Below are positions 17,004-24,741 of a stretch of 64,000 bases of DNA, one piece after another. The position numbers were made by a program, and so were the translations under genes. Where the stretch lies: the NCBI RefSeq assembly GCF_014199415.1, contig NZ_JACIJN010000002.1:310001-374000 (forward strand). The letters are read 5' to 3'. Each line of letters begins with the position of its first letter. Within the stretch, counting starts at the first letter, position 1. The notes under the pieces were generated by a model. That model did not search any database and was not told the DNA's origin. It saw only the letters and a program-made list of their open reading frames with translations. This DNA comes from Sphingomonas endophytica. GTDB lineage: Bacteria > Pseudomonadota > Alphaproteobacteria > Sphingomonadales > Sphingomonadaceae.

Positions 17004-18521
17004 CTACTGCCCGAAGTCGGGCGTCGACGCGTGCCGCACCGCCTCGCGCGCGGCGGCGAGGAGCGCGCCGGCCTTCGCCTCGCACTCGCGCTGCTCATAG
17101 GCCGGATCGCTGTCGGCGACGATGCCCGCGCCGGACTGAACGTGGATCGTGCCGTCCTTGACCACCGCGGTACGCAGCACGATGCACGAATCCATCGATC
17201 CGTCGGGCGAGAAATAGCCGACGCCGCCGGCATAGGCGCCGCGCTTCTCGGGCTCCAGCTCGGCGATGATCTGGCAGGCACGGACCTTGGGCGCGCCGCT
17301 GACCGTGCCGGCCGGGAAGCCCGCGAACAGCGCATCGATCGCGTCATGCTCGGGGGCGAGCCGGCCGACGACGTTCGAGACGATGTGCATGACGTGGCTG
17401 TAGAATTCGATGCCGTAGCTGTCGGTCACCTGCACCGTGCCCGGCGACGCGACGCGCCCGACGTCGTTGCGGCCGAGGTCGAGCAGCATCAAATGCTCGG
17501 CGCGTTCCTTGGGATCGGCGAGCAGGCTGTCGCGGTTGGCGGCGTCCTCCAGCGCGGTCTTCCCGCGCGGGCGGGTGCCGGCGATCGGGCGGATCGTGAC
17601 CTCGCCGTCGCGCGCGCGGACGAGGATCTCGGGGCTCGATCCGGTCAGCGCGAAGCCGGGCAGGTCGAGATGGTAGAGGAACGGCGACGGGTTGATGCGG
17701 CGCAGCGCGCGGTACAGCTCGAACGCCGGGAGCGGGAAGGGCGCGGTGAAGCGCTGCGCGAGCACGACCTGAAAGATGTCGCCGGCGGCGATATAATCCT
17801 GCGCGCGCGCGACCATCTCGGCGTAGCGGCCGGGTGCGAGCGTCGGGGCGAGCGCGACCTCGGTCTGCTGGGCGCGCGCGCGCGGCGGGAGCGCGGCGGC
17901 GGCGAGCCGCGCCTCGACCGCATCGAGGCGTTTCTCGGCATCGGCGATCTGCCGGTCCGGCGTCTGCGCGGTGTCCGGCCAGACCGGCGCGACGAGGAAC
18001 AATTCGTCGGCGAGCCGATCGAACATCAGGATCACGGTCGGGCGCACGAACATCAGGTCGGGCAGGCCGAGCGCATCCTGCTCCGGCTGCGGCAGCTTCT
18101 CGACCAGCCCGATCGTCTCGTAACCGAAATAGCCGACGAGGCACGCCAGCGCGCGCGGCAGTTCGGGCGGCAGATCCATGCGGATCGAGGCGACGAGGTC
18201 GCGCAACGCGGTCAGCGTCGGCGCGGCGCAGGGCGCGAACGCGTCGCGATCCTCCAGCCAGCGCGGGTTGATCTCGGCGCGGTCGCCCTGCGCGCGGAGC
18301 ACGAGATCGGGGGCGAGGCCGATCATCGAGTGGCGACCGCGCACCGCGCCGCCCTCGACCGATTCGAGCAGGAAGTCGCCGCGCCCGGGCTCGATCAGCT
18401 TGAGCGCAGCGGCGACCGGCGTCTCGGTGTCGGCGATCCGCCGCCGCCAGACGAGCGCGGGGCGACCGGCGGCGAGCGCCGCGGCCGTCGCATCGGGGGC
18501 ATTACTGGCCGGCGTCGCCAC
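17004..18521 (-). CDS. trpE: Anthranilate synthase component I
   Basis: TrpE forms anthranilate from chorismate with ammonia from TrpG. The 505 residues show the N-terminal feedback domain with LLES (about 53) near the usual tryptophan-binding element, and the chorismate-binding domain with FQVVLAQRF, SPEILVR, IRPIAGTRPRG (about 320), DLGRNDVGRVA and GAPKVRACQIIAELEP. It overlaps the preceding ppiD-like gene by 20 nt, so it is read from that transcript. I see no leader peptide or attenuator. It is separated from trpG by two opposite-strand genes. Confidence 0.96.
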   Translation of the reverse strand: MATPASNAPDATAAALAAGRPALVWRRRIADTETPVAAALKLIEPGRGDFLLESVEGGAVRGRHSMIGLAPDLVLRAQGDRAEINPRWLEDRDAFAPCAAPTLTALRDLVASIRMDLPPELPRALACLVGYFGYETIGLVEKLPQPEQDALGLPDLMFVRPTVILMFDRLADELFLVAPVWPDTAQTPDRQIADAEKRLDAVEARLAAAALPPRARAQQTEVALAPTLAPGRYAEMVARAQDYIAAGDIFQVVLAQRFTAPFPLPAFELYRALRRINPSPFLYHLDLPGFALTGSSPEILVRARDGEVTIRPIAGTRPRGKTALEDAANRDSLLADPKERAEHLMLLDLGRNDVGRVASPGTVQVTDSYGIEFYSHVMHIVSNVVGRLAPEHDAIDALFAGFPAGTVSGAPKVRACQIIAELEPEKRGAYAGGVGYFSPDGSMDSCIVLRTAVVKDGTIHVQSGAGIVADSDPAYEQRECEAKAGALLAAAREAVRHASTPDFGQ

Positions 18522-20436
18522 CGACGAGGTCCTTCTTCAGCGTGGCGATGGCGTCGGGATAGCGCTTGGCGCCCTGCGCGGCGGCGACGGCATTGGCGAA
18601 TTGCTGCGCATATTCGCCGCCGATCGCGCGGCCGAGATCGGCCCGGGTCGCCTGGATCGCCGCGGGCTGCTTGCTGGCGTCGCCCGGCACGATTTGCTCG
18701 ACGCGCAGCACCAGCCAGCCGCGACCGTCGGGGGCCTGGATCGCACGTGCGCTGCCTTGCTTCATCCCGAACATCATTGCGAGCACCGGGTTCACCTGCC
18801 CCTGATTGGCGGTGATCTGCGCGCGGGTCGCCTCGACGCGCTCGACCGGTGCCTTGACGCCGGCCTGTGCGACCGCAGCGGCGAGCGGGGTGCCGGTGTT
18901 GACCTTCGCGACGATCGCGTTGGCGGCGGCCTGCGCGGCGCGGCGTGCGCGATCGGCGGTGAGATCGGCGACGACCTTCGCGCGCGCCTGAGCGAGCGGG
19001 ATCGGCGTGGCGGGAACGATCCGGTCGAGCGCGGCGATCGCGAAGCCGCCGTCCTGCCCGATGCCGACCGTCGTGGGGGTGTCGCCGTCCTCGGCGGCGA
19101 AGCCGGCGGCGATCACCGGCGCGAGCGTCGCGTCGGGCTGCGCCTGCGGCTGGTCGGGGTTGATGCCGCTCGACAGCACCGCCGGGGTGGTCTGGACATT
19201 GAGCTTCTGGTCGCGCGCGACCTCGGCGATGTTGGCGTTGTCGGCCAGCGCATCCTCGACCGCGTCGCGGATCTTGCCGATCGCGTCGTTCGCCTTCTGC
19301 TTGGTCAGCGCGGCGACGATCTCCGGGCGGGCCTGCGCCAGCGTCTTGCCGGGGTCCTGCGTGACCTTCTCGACGCGCGCGACGACGAAGCCGATCGATC
19401 CGCGCAGCGGGCCGACGACATTGCCCTGCGCCGCGCCGAACAAAGCGGCGGCGACCGCGGGCGAGGTCTGGGTGGCGAGCGCGGATTGCTCGACCGCGGT
19501 GATCGTGCGCGCCTCCAGCCCGGCGGCGCGTGCGGCGGCGGCGAGCGGGGTGCCGGCCTTGACCTTGTCGGCGAGCGCCTGTGCCGCCTTCTGGTCGAGC
19601 ACGGTCGCCAGCGTCACGTCGCGGAGCGGCTTGGGCGCGTATTTCGCCTTGTCGGCGTCATAGGCCTTCTGGATTTCAGCGTCGCTCGGCACGGCTTGCG
19701 CCGCGACCTGCTGCGGGGTGACCAAAGCGTAGCGGATCACGCGACGCTCGGGCGTGGTGTAGCGCGCGACGTTGCGCTTGTACCAGTCCTGCACCTCGGC
19801 GTCGGTCGGCGCGGGGCCGGCGACGCTGGCGGGGATCAGCGCGGCCTGACCGACGCGGCGCTCGAGCAGCAGCGAGGCGTAGCGGAGCGCGAGCTGCTGC
19901 GGCACCTGGCTGGCGCCGACCGTCGGCACGATCAGGAACTGCGCCATCGTCTCGCGCGCGATCTCGCGCTGGACCTGCGCGTCGGTCATCCCGCGCTGCG
20001 CGATCAGGCGCAGATACGCCTGCTGGTCGAACTGGCCGGTTGCGCCCGCGAACGCCGGGATCGCCTTCAGCTCGCTGCCGACCAAGGCGCGGCTGACGCG
20101 CATCCCCTGTTCCTCGCCGAACGTCTCCAGCGCCAGCCCGGTCAGCGAGCGGGTGATGAGGCTCTCCACCCCGCCGGCGCGGACGAACGTCGCCATGTCC
20201 AGATCGGGCTGCTGCTGGCGCGCGCTGCGGATTTCGTCCTGCGCGCGGCGGCGGATGTCGTCCGCGGTGACCTTCTCGCCGTCGACGCTGGCCAGCGGGT
20301 GGCCGAGGATGCCGCCGCCGCTCGCCAGACCGGTGACGTCGCCGGCCGCGAACGCCAGCGCGATCACGATCAGGATGCCGAAGGTGACAATCATGCCGAC
20401 CTTCGAATGGATGATGCCGCGGAGGAAGCTGAGCAT
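18502..20436 (-). CDS. ppiD: PpiD/SurA-type periplasmic folding factor (peptidylprolyl isomerase)
   Basis: This membrane-anchored chaperone assists folding of proteins leaving the Sec translocon and of outer-membrane proteins. The 644 residues begin MLSFLRGIIHSKVGM, with one helix at about 16-34 (VTFGILIVIALAFAAG). A SurA_N_3-like helical region (about 35-180) follows, with PpiC-like rotamase-related segments at about 250-370 that are weakly conserved, as in PpiD. The ATG at 20436 is preferred over 20484 because the anchor then starts properly. It heads the ppiD-trpE transcript and is divergent from tpiA. Confidence 0.88.
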   Translation of the reverse strand: MLSFLRGIIHSKVGMIVTFGILIVIALAFAAGDVTGLASGGGILGHPLASVDGEKVTADDIRRRAQDEIRSARQQQPDLDMATFVRAGGVESLITRSLTGLALETFGEEQGMRVSRALVGSELKAIPAFAGATGQFDQQAYLRLIAQRGMTDAQVQREIARETMAQFLIVPTVGASQVPQQLALRYASLLLERRVGQAALIPASVAGPAPTDAEVQDWYKRNVARYTTPERRVIRYALVTPQQVAAQAVPSDAEIQKAYDADKAKYAPKPLRDVTLATVLDQKAAQALADKVKAGTPLAAAARAAGLEARTITAVEQSALATQTSPAVAAALFGAAQGNVVGPLRGSIGFVVARVEKVTQDPGKTLAQARPEIVAALTKQKANDAIGKIRDAVEDALADNANIAEVARDQKLNVQTTPAVLSSGINPDQPQAQPDATLAPVIAAGFAAEDGDTPTTVGIGQDGGFAIAALDRIVPATPIPLAQARAKVVADLTADRARRAAQAAANAIVAKVNTGTPLAAAVAQAGVKAPVERVEATRAQITANQGQVNPVLAMMFGMKQGSARAIQAPDGRGWLVLRVEQIVPGDASKQPAAIQATRADLGRAIGGEYAQQFANAVAAAQGAKRYPDAIATLKKDLVGGDAGQ

Positions 20437-20542
20437 GGAAGAGGCAGACCGGGACAGGAGTGAAGCTCGCCGCTTTAGGCACACGTCCGGCTGGCATCAA
20501 GCCGCGCACGCGTCTAACAGGTTTAACAGCGAAGCTGGGAGA

Positions 20543-21286
20543 ATGACGGTGCGGCGCAGGCTGGTGGCGGGCAACTGGAAGATGAACGGCGATCTGGCGC
20601 TGCTGGCGGAGCTGGACGCGATCGCGGCGGCGGCGGCGGCGCATCCGGGGGTCGATGTGGCGATGGCGGTGCCCGCGACGCTGATCGCGCCGGCGGTGCA
20701 GCGCGCGCCGGGGCTGGCGATCGGTGCCGAGGACGTCCACGAGGCGGACAGCGGCGCTTACACGGGCAGCGTTTCGGCGCCGATGGTGCGCGAGGCGGGG
20801 GCGCGCTTCACGATCGTCGGTCATTCGGAGCGGCGTGAATATCAGAACGAGACCAGCCAGGATGCGTGGGCGAAGGCGGCGGCGGCGCATCGGCAGGGCC
20901 TGTCGGTGATTCTGTGCTGCGGCGAGACGGGGGCGGAGCGCGATGCCGGGCGCGCCGAGCGGGTGGTGCAGGCGCAGATCGAAAAATCGCTGCCGGAGCA
21001 GGCGAACGGCGACTGGCTGACGCTCGCCTATGAGCCGCGCTGGGCGATCGGCAGCGGGCGGACTCCGACGCTGGAGGAGATCGCCGCGATTCACGCGATC
21101 GCGCGCGCGAAGATGCGGCAGTTGATCGGCGAGGCGGCGGATGCGGTGCGGATTTTATACGGCGGCTCGGTGACCGGCGACAATGCGCGCGCGATCATGG
21201 CGGTGCCGGATGTCGATGGCGCGCTGGTCGGCGGGGCCAGCCTGACCGCGGCGAAGTTCGTGCCGATCATCGAGGCGGCGGGGTGA
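20543..21286 (+). CDS. tpiA: Triosephosphate isomerase
   Basis: TpiA interconverts dihydroxyacetone phosphate and glyceraldehyde 3-phosphate. The 247-residue TIM barrel contains the catalytic Lys in GNWKMNG (Lys13), the electrophile His in IVGHSERREY (near 95), the general base Glu in LAYEPRWAIG (near 163) and the phosphate loop YGGSVTG. The ATG at 20543 is preceded by a GGGAGA ribosome site. The last 34 nt of the gene, including its stop, are repeated at 21418-21451 as part of a tandem duplication. Confidence 0.97.
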   Translation: MTVRRRLVAGNWKMNGDLALLAELDAIAAAAAAHPGVDVAMAVPATLIAPAVQRAPGLAIGAEDVHEADSGAYTGSVSAPMVREAGARFTIVGHSERREYQNETSQDAWAKAAAAHRQGLSVILCCGETGAERDAGRAERVVQAQIEKSLPEQANGDWLTLAYEPRWAIGSGRTPTLEEIAAIHAIARAKMRQLIGEAADAVRILYGGSVTGDNARAIMAVPDVDGALVGGASLTAAKFVPIIEAAG

Positions 21287-21582
21287 GGGTGCTGGCGACG
21301 GTCGGATAATGCACCGTCGCCCCTGCGCAGGCAGGGGCCTATGGCTGTTTCGTTTCTCGGGCCGTTTGACACAGGGGTGGTGGTCTGTCTGTCAAGCGGT
21401 CCGCGGCACGATGCAGAGAAGTTCGTGCCGATCATCGAGGCGGCGGGGTGAGGGTGCTGGCGACGGTCGGATAATGCGCCGTCGCCCCTGCGCAGGCAGG
21501 GGCCTATGGCTGTTTCGTTTCTCGGGCCGTTTGACACAGGGGTCGTGGTCTGTCTGTCAAGCGGTCCGCGGCACGATGCAGA
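21253..21582. repeat. 165-bp tandem duplication spanning the end of tpiA
   Basis: Unit 1 is 21253-21417 and unit 2 is 21418-21582, each 165 bp, with only two differences that I can see (A/G at 21313 versus 21478, and G/C near 21379 versus 21544). Unit 1 begins inside tpiA, so unit 2 opens with a copy of the last 34 coding bases and the stop. Each unit also contains most of the 134-bp composite element; only unit 2 runs on into its complete right end. The near identity indicates a recent event. Confidence 0.9.
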
Positions 21583-21612
21583 CATGGGCCCCTGCCTGCG
21601 CAGGGGCGACGG
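21479..21612. repeat. 134-bp composite inverted-repeat element, copy 1 (family A)
   Basis: The ends (21479-21504 and 21587-21612) are perfect 26-bp inverted repeats, each itself holding a GCCCCTGC/GCAGGGGC hairpin. The core holds a 10-bp stem, CCGTTTGACA against TGTCAAGCGG, with one G-T pair. The second copy at 41779-41912 is in opposite orientation. A left-end copy within unit 1 of the tandem duplication starts at 21314. It resembles MITE-like or BIME-like non-autonomous elements and contains no ORF. Confidence 0.85.
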
Positions 21613-21638
21613 AGTTGGGGGCTTTGGTGCTGCCTCTA

Positions 21639-21724
21639 CGTCGCCCCGGACTTGATCCGGGGCCCCGCTTCCTCCTGGCAGCCGGGCAAGAAGAAGCGGG
21701 ATCCGGGATCAAGTCCGGGATGAC
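21639..21724. repeat. Composite family B element, copy 1 (about 86 bp)
   Basis: A hairpin CCCCGGA...TCCGGGG is followed by a GAAGAAGCGGG segment and a second hairpin TCCGGGATC...GTCCGGGA in inverted arrangement, ending 9 nt before the aminopeptidase stop. It is homologous to 24177-24261. Located between the convergent tpiA and aminopeptidase genes, it probably terminates both. With the 134-bp element it fills the 447-nt gap, in which no gene is seen. Confidence 0.75.
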
Positions 21725-21733
21725 ATAACCCAA

Positions 21734-23119
21734 TCAGCCGAAGCGCTTCTTCAGCAGCGCCCATGCCGCGCGCAAGCCATACGCCTCGCCGCCTTTCGGC
21801 CGACCCGGGCGCGGCGACGGTCGCCATGCGAAGGTGTCGAGGTGCGCCCATGTCACGCTCGCCGGCACGAAGCGGCGCAGGAACAAGGCCGCGGTGATCG
21901 CGCCCGCGAAGCCGCCGTCCGGCGCGTTGACCATGTCGGCCACGTCCGACTTGAGCATGTCGTCATAGCCGTCCCACAGCGGCAGCCGCCACAAGGGGTC
22001 GTAGACCGCCTTCCCTGCCGCAAGCAGCTCGGTCGCCAGCGTCTCGTCCTGCACGAAGGTCGCGGGCAGGTCCGGTCCGAGCGCGACGCGCGCCGCGCCG
22101 GTCAGCGTCGCGAAGTCGATCAGCAAATCGGGCGCGCTTTCGACCGCCTTGGTGAGCGCGTCGCCGAGGATCAGCCGGCCCTCGGCATCGGTGTTGGTGT
22201 TCTCGACCGTCAGCCCCTTACGCGTCGTCAGCACGTCGCCGGGGCGGAAGGCGTTCCCGGCGATGGCATTCTCCACCGCGGGGATCAGCAGGTGGAGCCG
22301 CACCTTGAGGCGCGCCTGCATCACCAGCGCGGCGAGCGCCAGCGCGTGCGCGGCGCCGCCCATGTCCTTCTTCATCAGCCGCATTCCCGCCGACGGCTTG
22401 ATGTCGAGCCCGCCCGAATCGAAGCACACGCCCTTGCCGACCAGCGCGACGCGGGGAGCAGATGGGTCGCCCCATTCGAGTTCGATCAGCCGCGGCGCGC
22501 GGTCCTTGCTCGCCGCCTGTCCGACCGCGTGGATCATCGGATAGCCGGTGGCGAGCGCGTCGCCGCGCGTGACGGTGACGGTCGCGCCATGCTGCGCGGC
22601 AAGCGCGTCGGCCTCCGCCTCCAGTTCGGCGGGGCCGAGATCGCTGGCGCCGGTGTCGACCAGATCGCGGACGCGAGCGGTGGCGGCGGCGAGGCGGACG
22701 GTCTCGTCGATCGCGGCGACGTCGCTGGTGAGCAGCACGCGCAGCGCGGCGGGCTCGACCTTGCGGTAGCGGGTGAAGCGGTGCTGCGCGAGCAGCCAGC
22801 CGAGCCCGGCCGCGCCGGTCGCGCCGCCGTTCGCGAGCCGGTACGTGCCCTCGGGCAGCGTGTCGGCGAGCGAGGCGATCCGCCACGGCGAGTCGAGCGG
22901 CTCGTCGCAGACCAGCAGCATCGCCCAGTCGTCCGCCGCCTCGCCGGGCAGGATCGCGCGGTTGCCGGGGCGGCCCGTCACCTTGTTGGCTTCGACCGCG
23001 GTGCGGACGCGGACCGGCTGCCCGGCCAGCCAATCGGCGAAGCGGTCGGGGTGGACGACGTGGAGGTCGCGAGCGGGCTGGCCGCGGTCGGGCTGGAGCA
23101 AGGCGCTAAAGTCGGTCAT
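21734..23119 (-). CDS. Leucyl aminopeptidase family protein (peptidase M17)
   Basis: This cytosolic two-metal aminopeptidase removes N-terminal residues from peptides. The 461 residues carry the M17 metal and catalytic signature: GKGVCFDSGGLDIKPS (about 234-249, Lys and Asp ligands), MKKDMGGAAH (about 254) and NTDAEGRLILGDAL (about 318-331, the diagnostic motif). The N-terminal domain is divergent, so it is nearer the PepB-like sphingomonad branch than E. coli PepA. It is divergent from trxB, with 79 nt between starts. Confidence 0.92.
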   Translation of the reverse strand: MTDFSALLQPDRGQPARDLHVVHPDRFADWLAGQPVRVRTAVEANKVTGRPGNRAILPGEAADDWAMLLVCDEPLDSPWRIASLADTLPEGTYRLANGGATGAAGLGWLLAQHRFTRYRKVEPAALRVLLTSDVAAIDETVRLAAATARVRDLVDTGASDLGPAELEAEADALAAQHGATVTVTRGDALATGYPMIHAVGQAASKDRAPRLIELEWGDPSAPRVALVGKGVCFDSGGLDIKPSAGMRLMKKDMGGAAHALALAALVMQARLKVRLHLLIPAVENAIAGNAFRPGDVLTTRKGLTVENTNTDAEGRLILGDALTKAVESAPDLLIDFATLTGAARVALGPDLPATFVQDETLATELLAAGKAVYDPLWRLPLWDGYDDMLKSDVADMVNAPDGGFAGAITAALFLRRFVPASVTWAHLDTFAWRPSPRPGRPKGGEAYGLRAAWALLKKRFG

Positions 23120-23198
23120 CGCCGGACCAAAGCAGGACTTGGCGCGGGGCGCAACGCGCGCGGTTCCCTTGCGCGGCGCGCCATCCTACATCGCGCGC

Positions 23199-24167
23199 AT
23201 GACGACACATTCGACTCGCATGTTGATCCTGGGCTCGGGCCCGGCCGGGCTGTCCGCCGCGATCTACGGCGCGCGCGCCGGGATGGCGCCGATCGTGGTG
23301 CAGGGCATCCAGCCCGGCGGCCAGCTGACCACCACCACCGACGTGGAGAATTATCCCGGCTTCAAGGAAGTGATCCAGGGGCCGTGGCTGATGGAGCAGA
23401 TGCAGGCGCAGGCCGAGCATGTCGGCACGCGGCTGATGTGGGACACGATCGTCGAGGTCGACCTGACCGCGCGCCCGTTCCGGCTGATCGGCGACGGCGG
23501 CGACGTCTACGAGGGCGAGGTGCTGGTGATCGCGACCGGCGCGCAGGCCAAGTGGCTGGGGCTCGACAGCGAGGATGCGATGAAGGGCAAGGGCGTCAGC
23601 GCGTGCGCGACCTGCGACGGCTTCTTCTATCGCGGCAAGAAGGTGGCGGTGATCGGCGGCGGCAATACCGCGGTCGAGGAGGCGTTGTACCTGACCAACC
23701 ACAGCGACGACGTGACGCTGATCCATCGCCGCGACACGCTGCGCGCCGAGCGCATCCTGCAGGAGCGGCTGTTCGCGCATCCGGGCATCAAGGTGCTGTG
23801 GAACAAGGAAGTTCGTGAGTTCGTCGACGGCGGCGGCAACGCCGGGCTGGTCGCGCTGGAGCTGGAGGACACCGTCACCGGCGCGCCTTCGCGGATCGAT
23901 GTCGCGGGCGGGTTCGTCGCGATCGGGCACCATCCGGCGACCGAGCTGTTCCGGGGGCATCTCGCGCTCGACGAGGATGGCTATATCGCGGTCGAGACCG
24001 GGTCGACGCGCACCAGCGTGCCGGGGGTGTTCGCGTGCGGCGACGTCATGGACAAGGTCTATCGCCAGGCGGTGACCGCGGCGGGGACCGGGTGCATGGC
24101 GGCGCTGGATGCCGAGCGGTTCCTCGCCGCGGCGGAGTTCGAGGCGGTCAGGGAAGCGGCGGAGTAG
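23199..24167 (+). CDS. trxB: Thioredoxin reductase
   Basis: TrxB is an NADPH-dependent FAD enzyme that reduces thioredoxin. The 322 residues show the FAD loop GSGPAGLSAAIYGARAG (12-28), the redox-active pair Cys136/Cys139 in SACATCDGFFY, the NADPH loop GGGNTAVEEALYL and the C-terminal FAD motif GVFACGDVMD. Several family members start at the same point (MTTHSTRMLILGSG); longer upstream frames are not family-like. It is convergent with the ACP gene; composite repeats separate them. Confidence 0.96.
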   Translation: MTTHSTRMLILGSGPAGLSAAIYGARAGMAPIVVQGIQPGGQLTTTTDVENYPGFKEVIQGPWLMEQMQAQAEHVGTRLMWDTIVEVDLTARPFRLIGDGGDVYEGEVLVIATGAQAKWLGLDSEDAMKGKGVSACATCDGFFYRGKKVAVIGGGNTAVEEALYLTNHSDDVTLIHRRDTLRAERILQERLFAHPGIKVLWNKEVREFVDGGGNAGLVALELEDTVTGAPSRIDVAGGFVAIGHHPATELFRGHLALDEDGYIAVETGSTRTSVPGVFACGDVMDKVYRQAVTAAGTGCMAALDAERFLAAAEFEAVREAAE

Positions 24168-24176
24168 TTGTTTTCT

Positions 24177-24261
24177 CGTCCCCCCGGACTTGATCCGGGG
24201 TCCCGCTTTTCGCCCGCGGCGCGAAGAAGAAGCGGGACCCCGGCTCAAGGCCGGGGCGACG
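24177..24261. repeat. Composite family B element, copy 2 (about 85 bp)
   Basis: CCCCGGACTTGATCCGGGG is followed by a GAAGAAGCGGG segment and ACCCCGGCTCAAGGCCGGGG in inverted arrangement. It is alignable with 21639-21724 end to end. It begins 10 nt after the trxB stop in a convergent space, consistent with a bidirectional terminator. Confidence 0.75.
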
Positions 24262-24267
24262 AACAAC

Positions 24268-24363
24268 CGTCATTCCCGCGGAGGCGGGAATACAGACGCG
24301 CAGGTCTTCATAAAGACCCCGAGGTCAGAGGTTCTGGATCCCCGCCTTCGCGCGGATAACGGC
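24268..24363. repeat. Composite family C element, copy 1 (about 96 bp)
   Basis: The left hairpin ATTCCCGCGGAGGCGGGAAT and the right GGATCCCCGCC-type half face each other around a conserved core (ACCTCTGAC on the reverse strand). Its reverse complement aligns with 46913-47006. It abuts the ACP stop at 24372. Together with the family B element it fills the 204-nt trxB/ACP gap. Confidence 0.7.
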
Positions 24364-24371
24364 TTTTGGTT

Positions 24372-24644
24372 CTAGACCAGCGCCTTGCCGGCCGCAAAGG
24401 TCACCAGCGCGCCGAACGTCTCGAGCATTTCGCCATCGACCTCGTCGTCCTCGATGACGATTCCGAGCCGGTCCTCCAGCTCGGTGAGCACGCCCGCCAC
24501 CGCCATCGAATCGAGCTCGGGCAACGCGCCGAACAGCGGGGTGTCGGCGCGGAAGGTCGCGACGCGCGCGCGGTCGAGCGCCAGTACGTCGACCAGCACC
24601 GCGCGCACGGTCGCCTCGATCTCGCTCGTGCCTTCGGGAATCAC
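24372..24644 (-). CDS. Acyl carrier protein, exosortase A-linked type
   Basis: This is a 90-residue phosphopantetheine-bearing carrier. The attachment Ser46 lies in LPELDSMAVAGVL, and the protein is acidic and four-helix like other ACPs. The GTG start at 24644 is preceded by AGGTGGAGG with 4-nt spacing; the longer ATG frame from 24743 overlaps the divergent ligase gene. The adjacent acyl-CoA ligase and PLP decarboxylase make up the set that accompanies exosortase A loci. This suggests that it carries the acyl or amino-acyl intermediate of that pathway; the role is inferred from context. Confidence 0.85.
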   Translation of the reverse strand: MIPEGTSEIEATVRAVLVDVLALDRARVATFRADTPLFGALPELDSMAVAGVLTELEDRLGIVIEDDEVDGEMLETFGALVTFAAGKALV

Positions 24645-24741
24645 GCAACCTCCACCTTTGCCGCACGGTTGGTCGGCGAGCCGGCGCCGCGTTAGGCGCA
24701 AGGGGTGGATTCCGCAACGCCTGAGCCTAGAAGCCACTCTC

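Noticed and set aside
17004..20484. Trp attenuator or leader peptide before trpE
   Set aside because: trpE overlaps the upstream ppiD-like gene, and no Trp-rich short ORF with alternative hairpins is visible.
21287..21733. Short ORF across the tandem duplication
   Set aside because: Its frame simply repeats the duplicated non-coding unit; it has no independent coding character.
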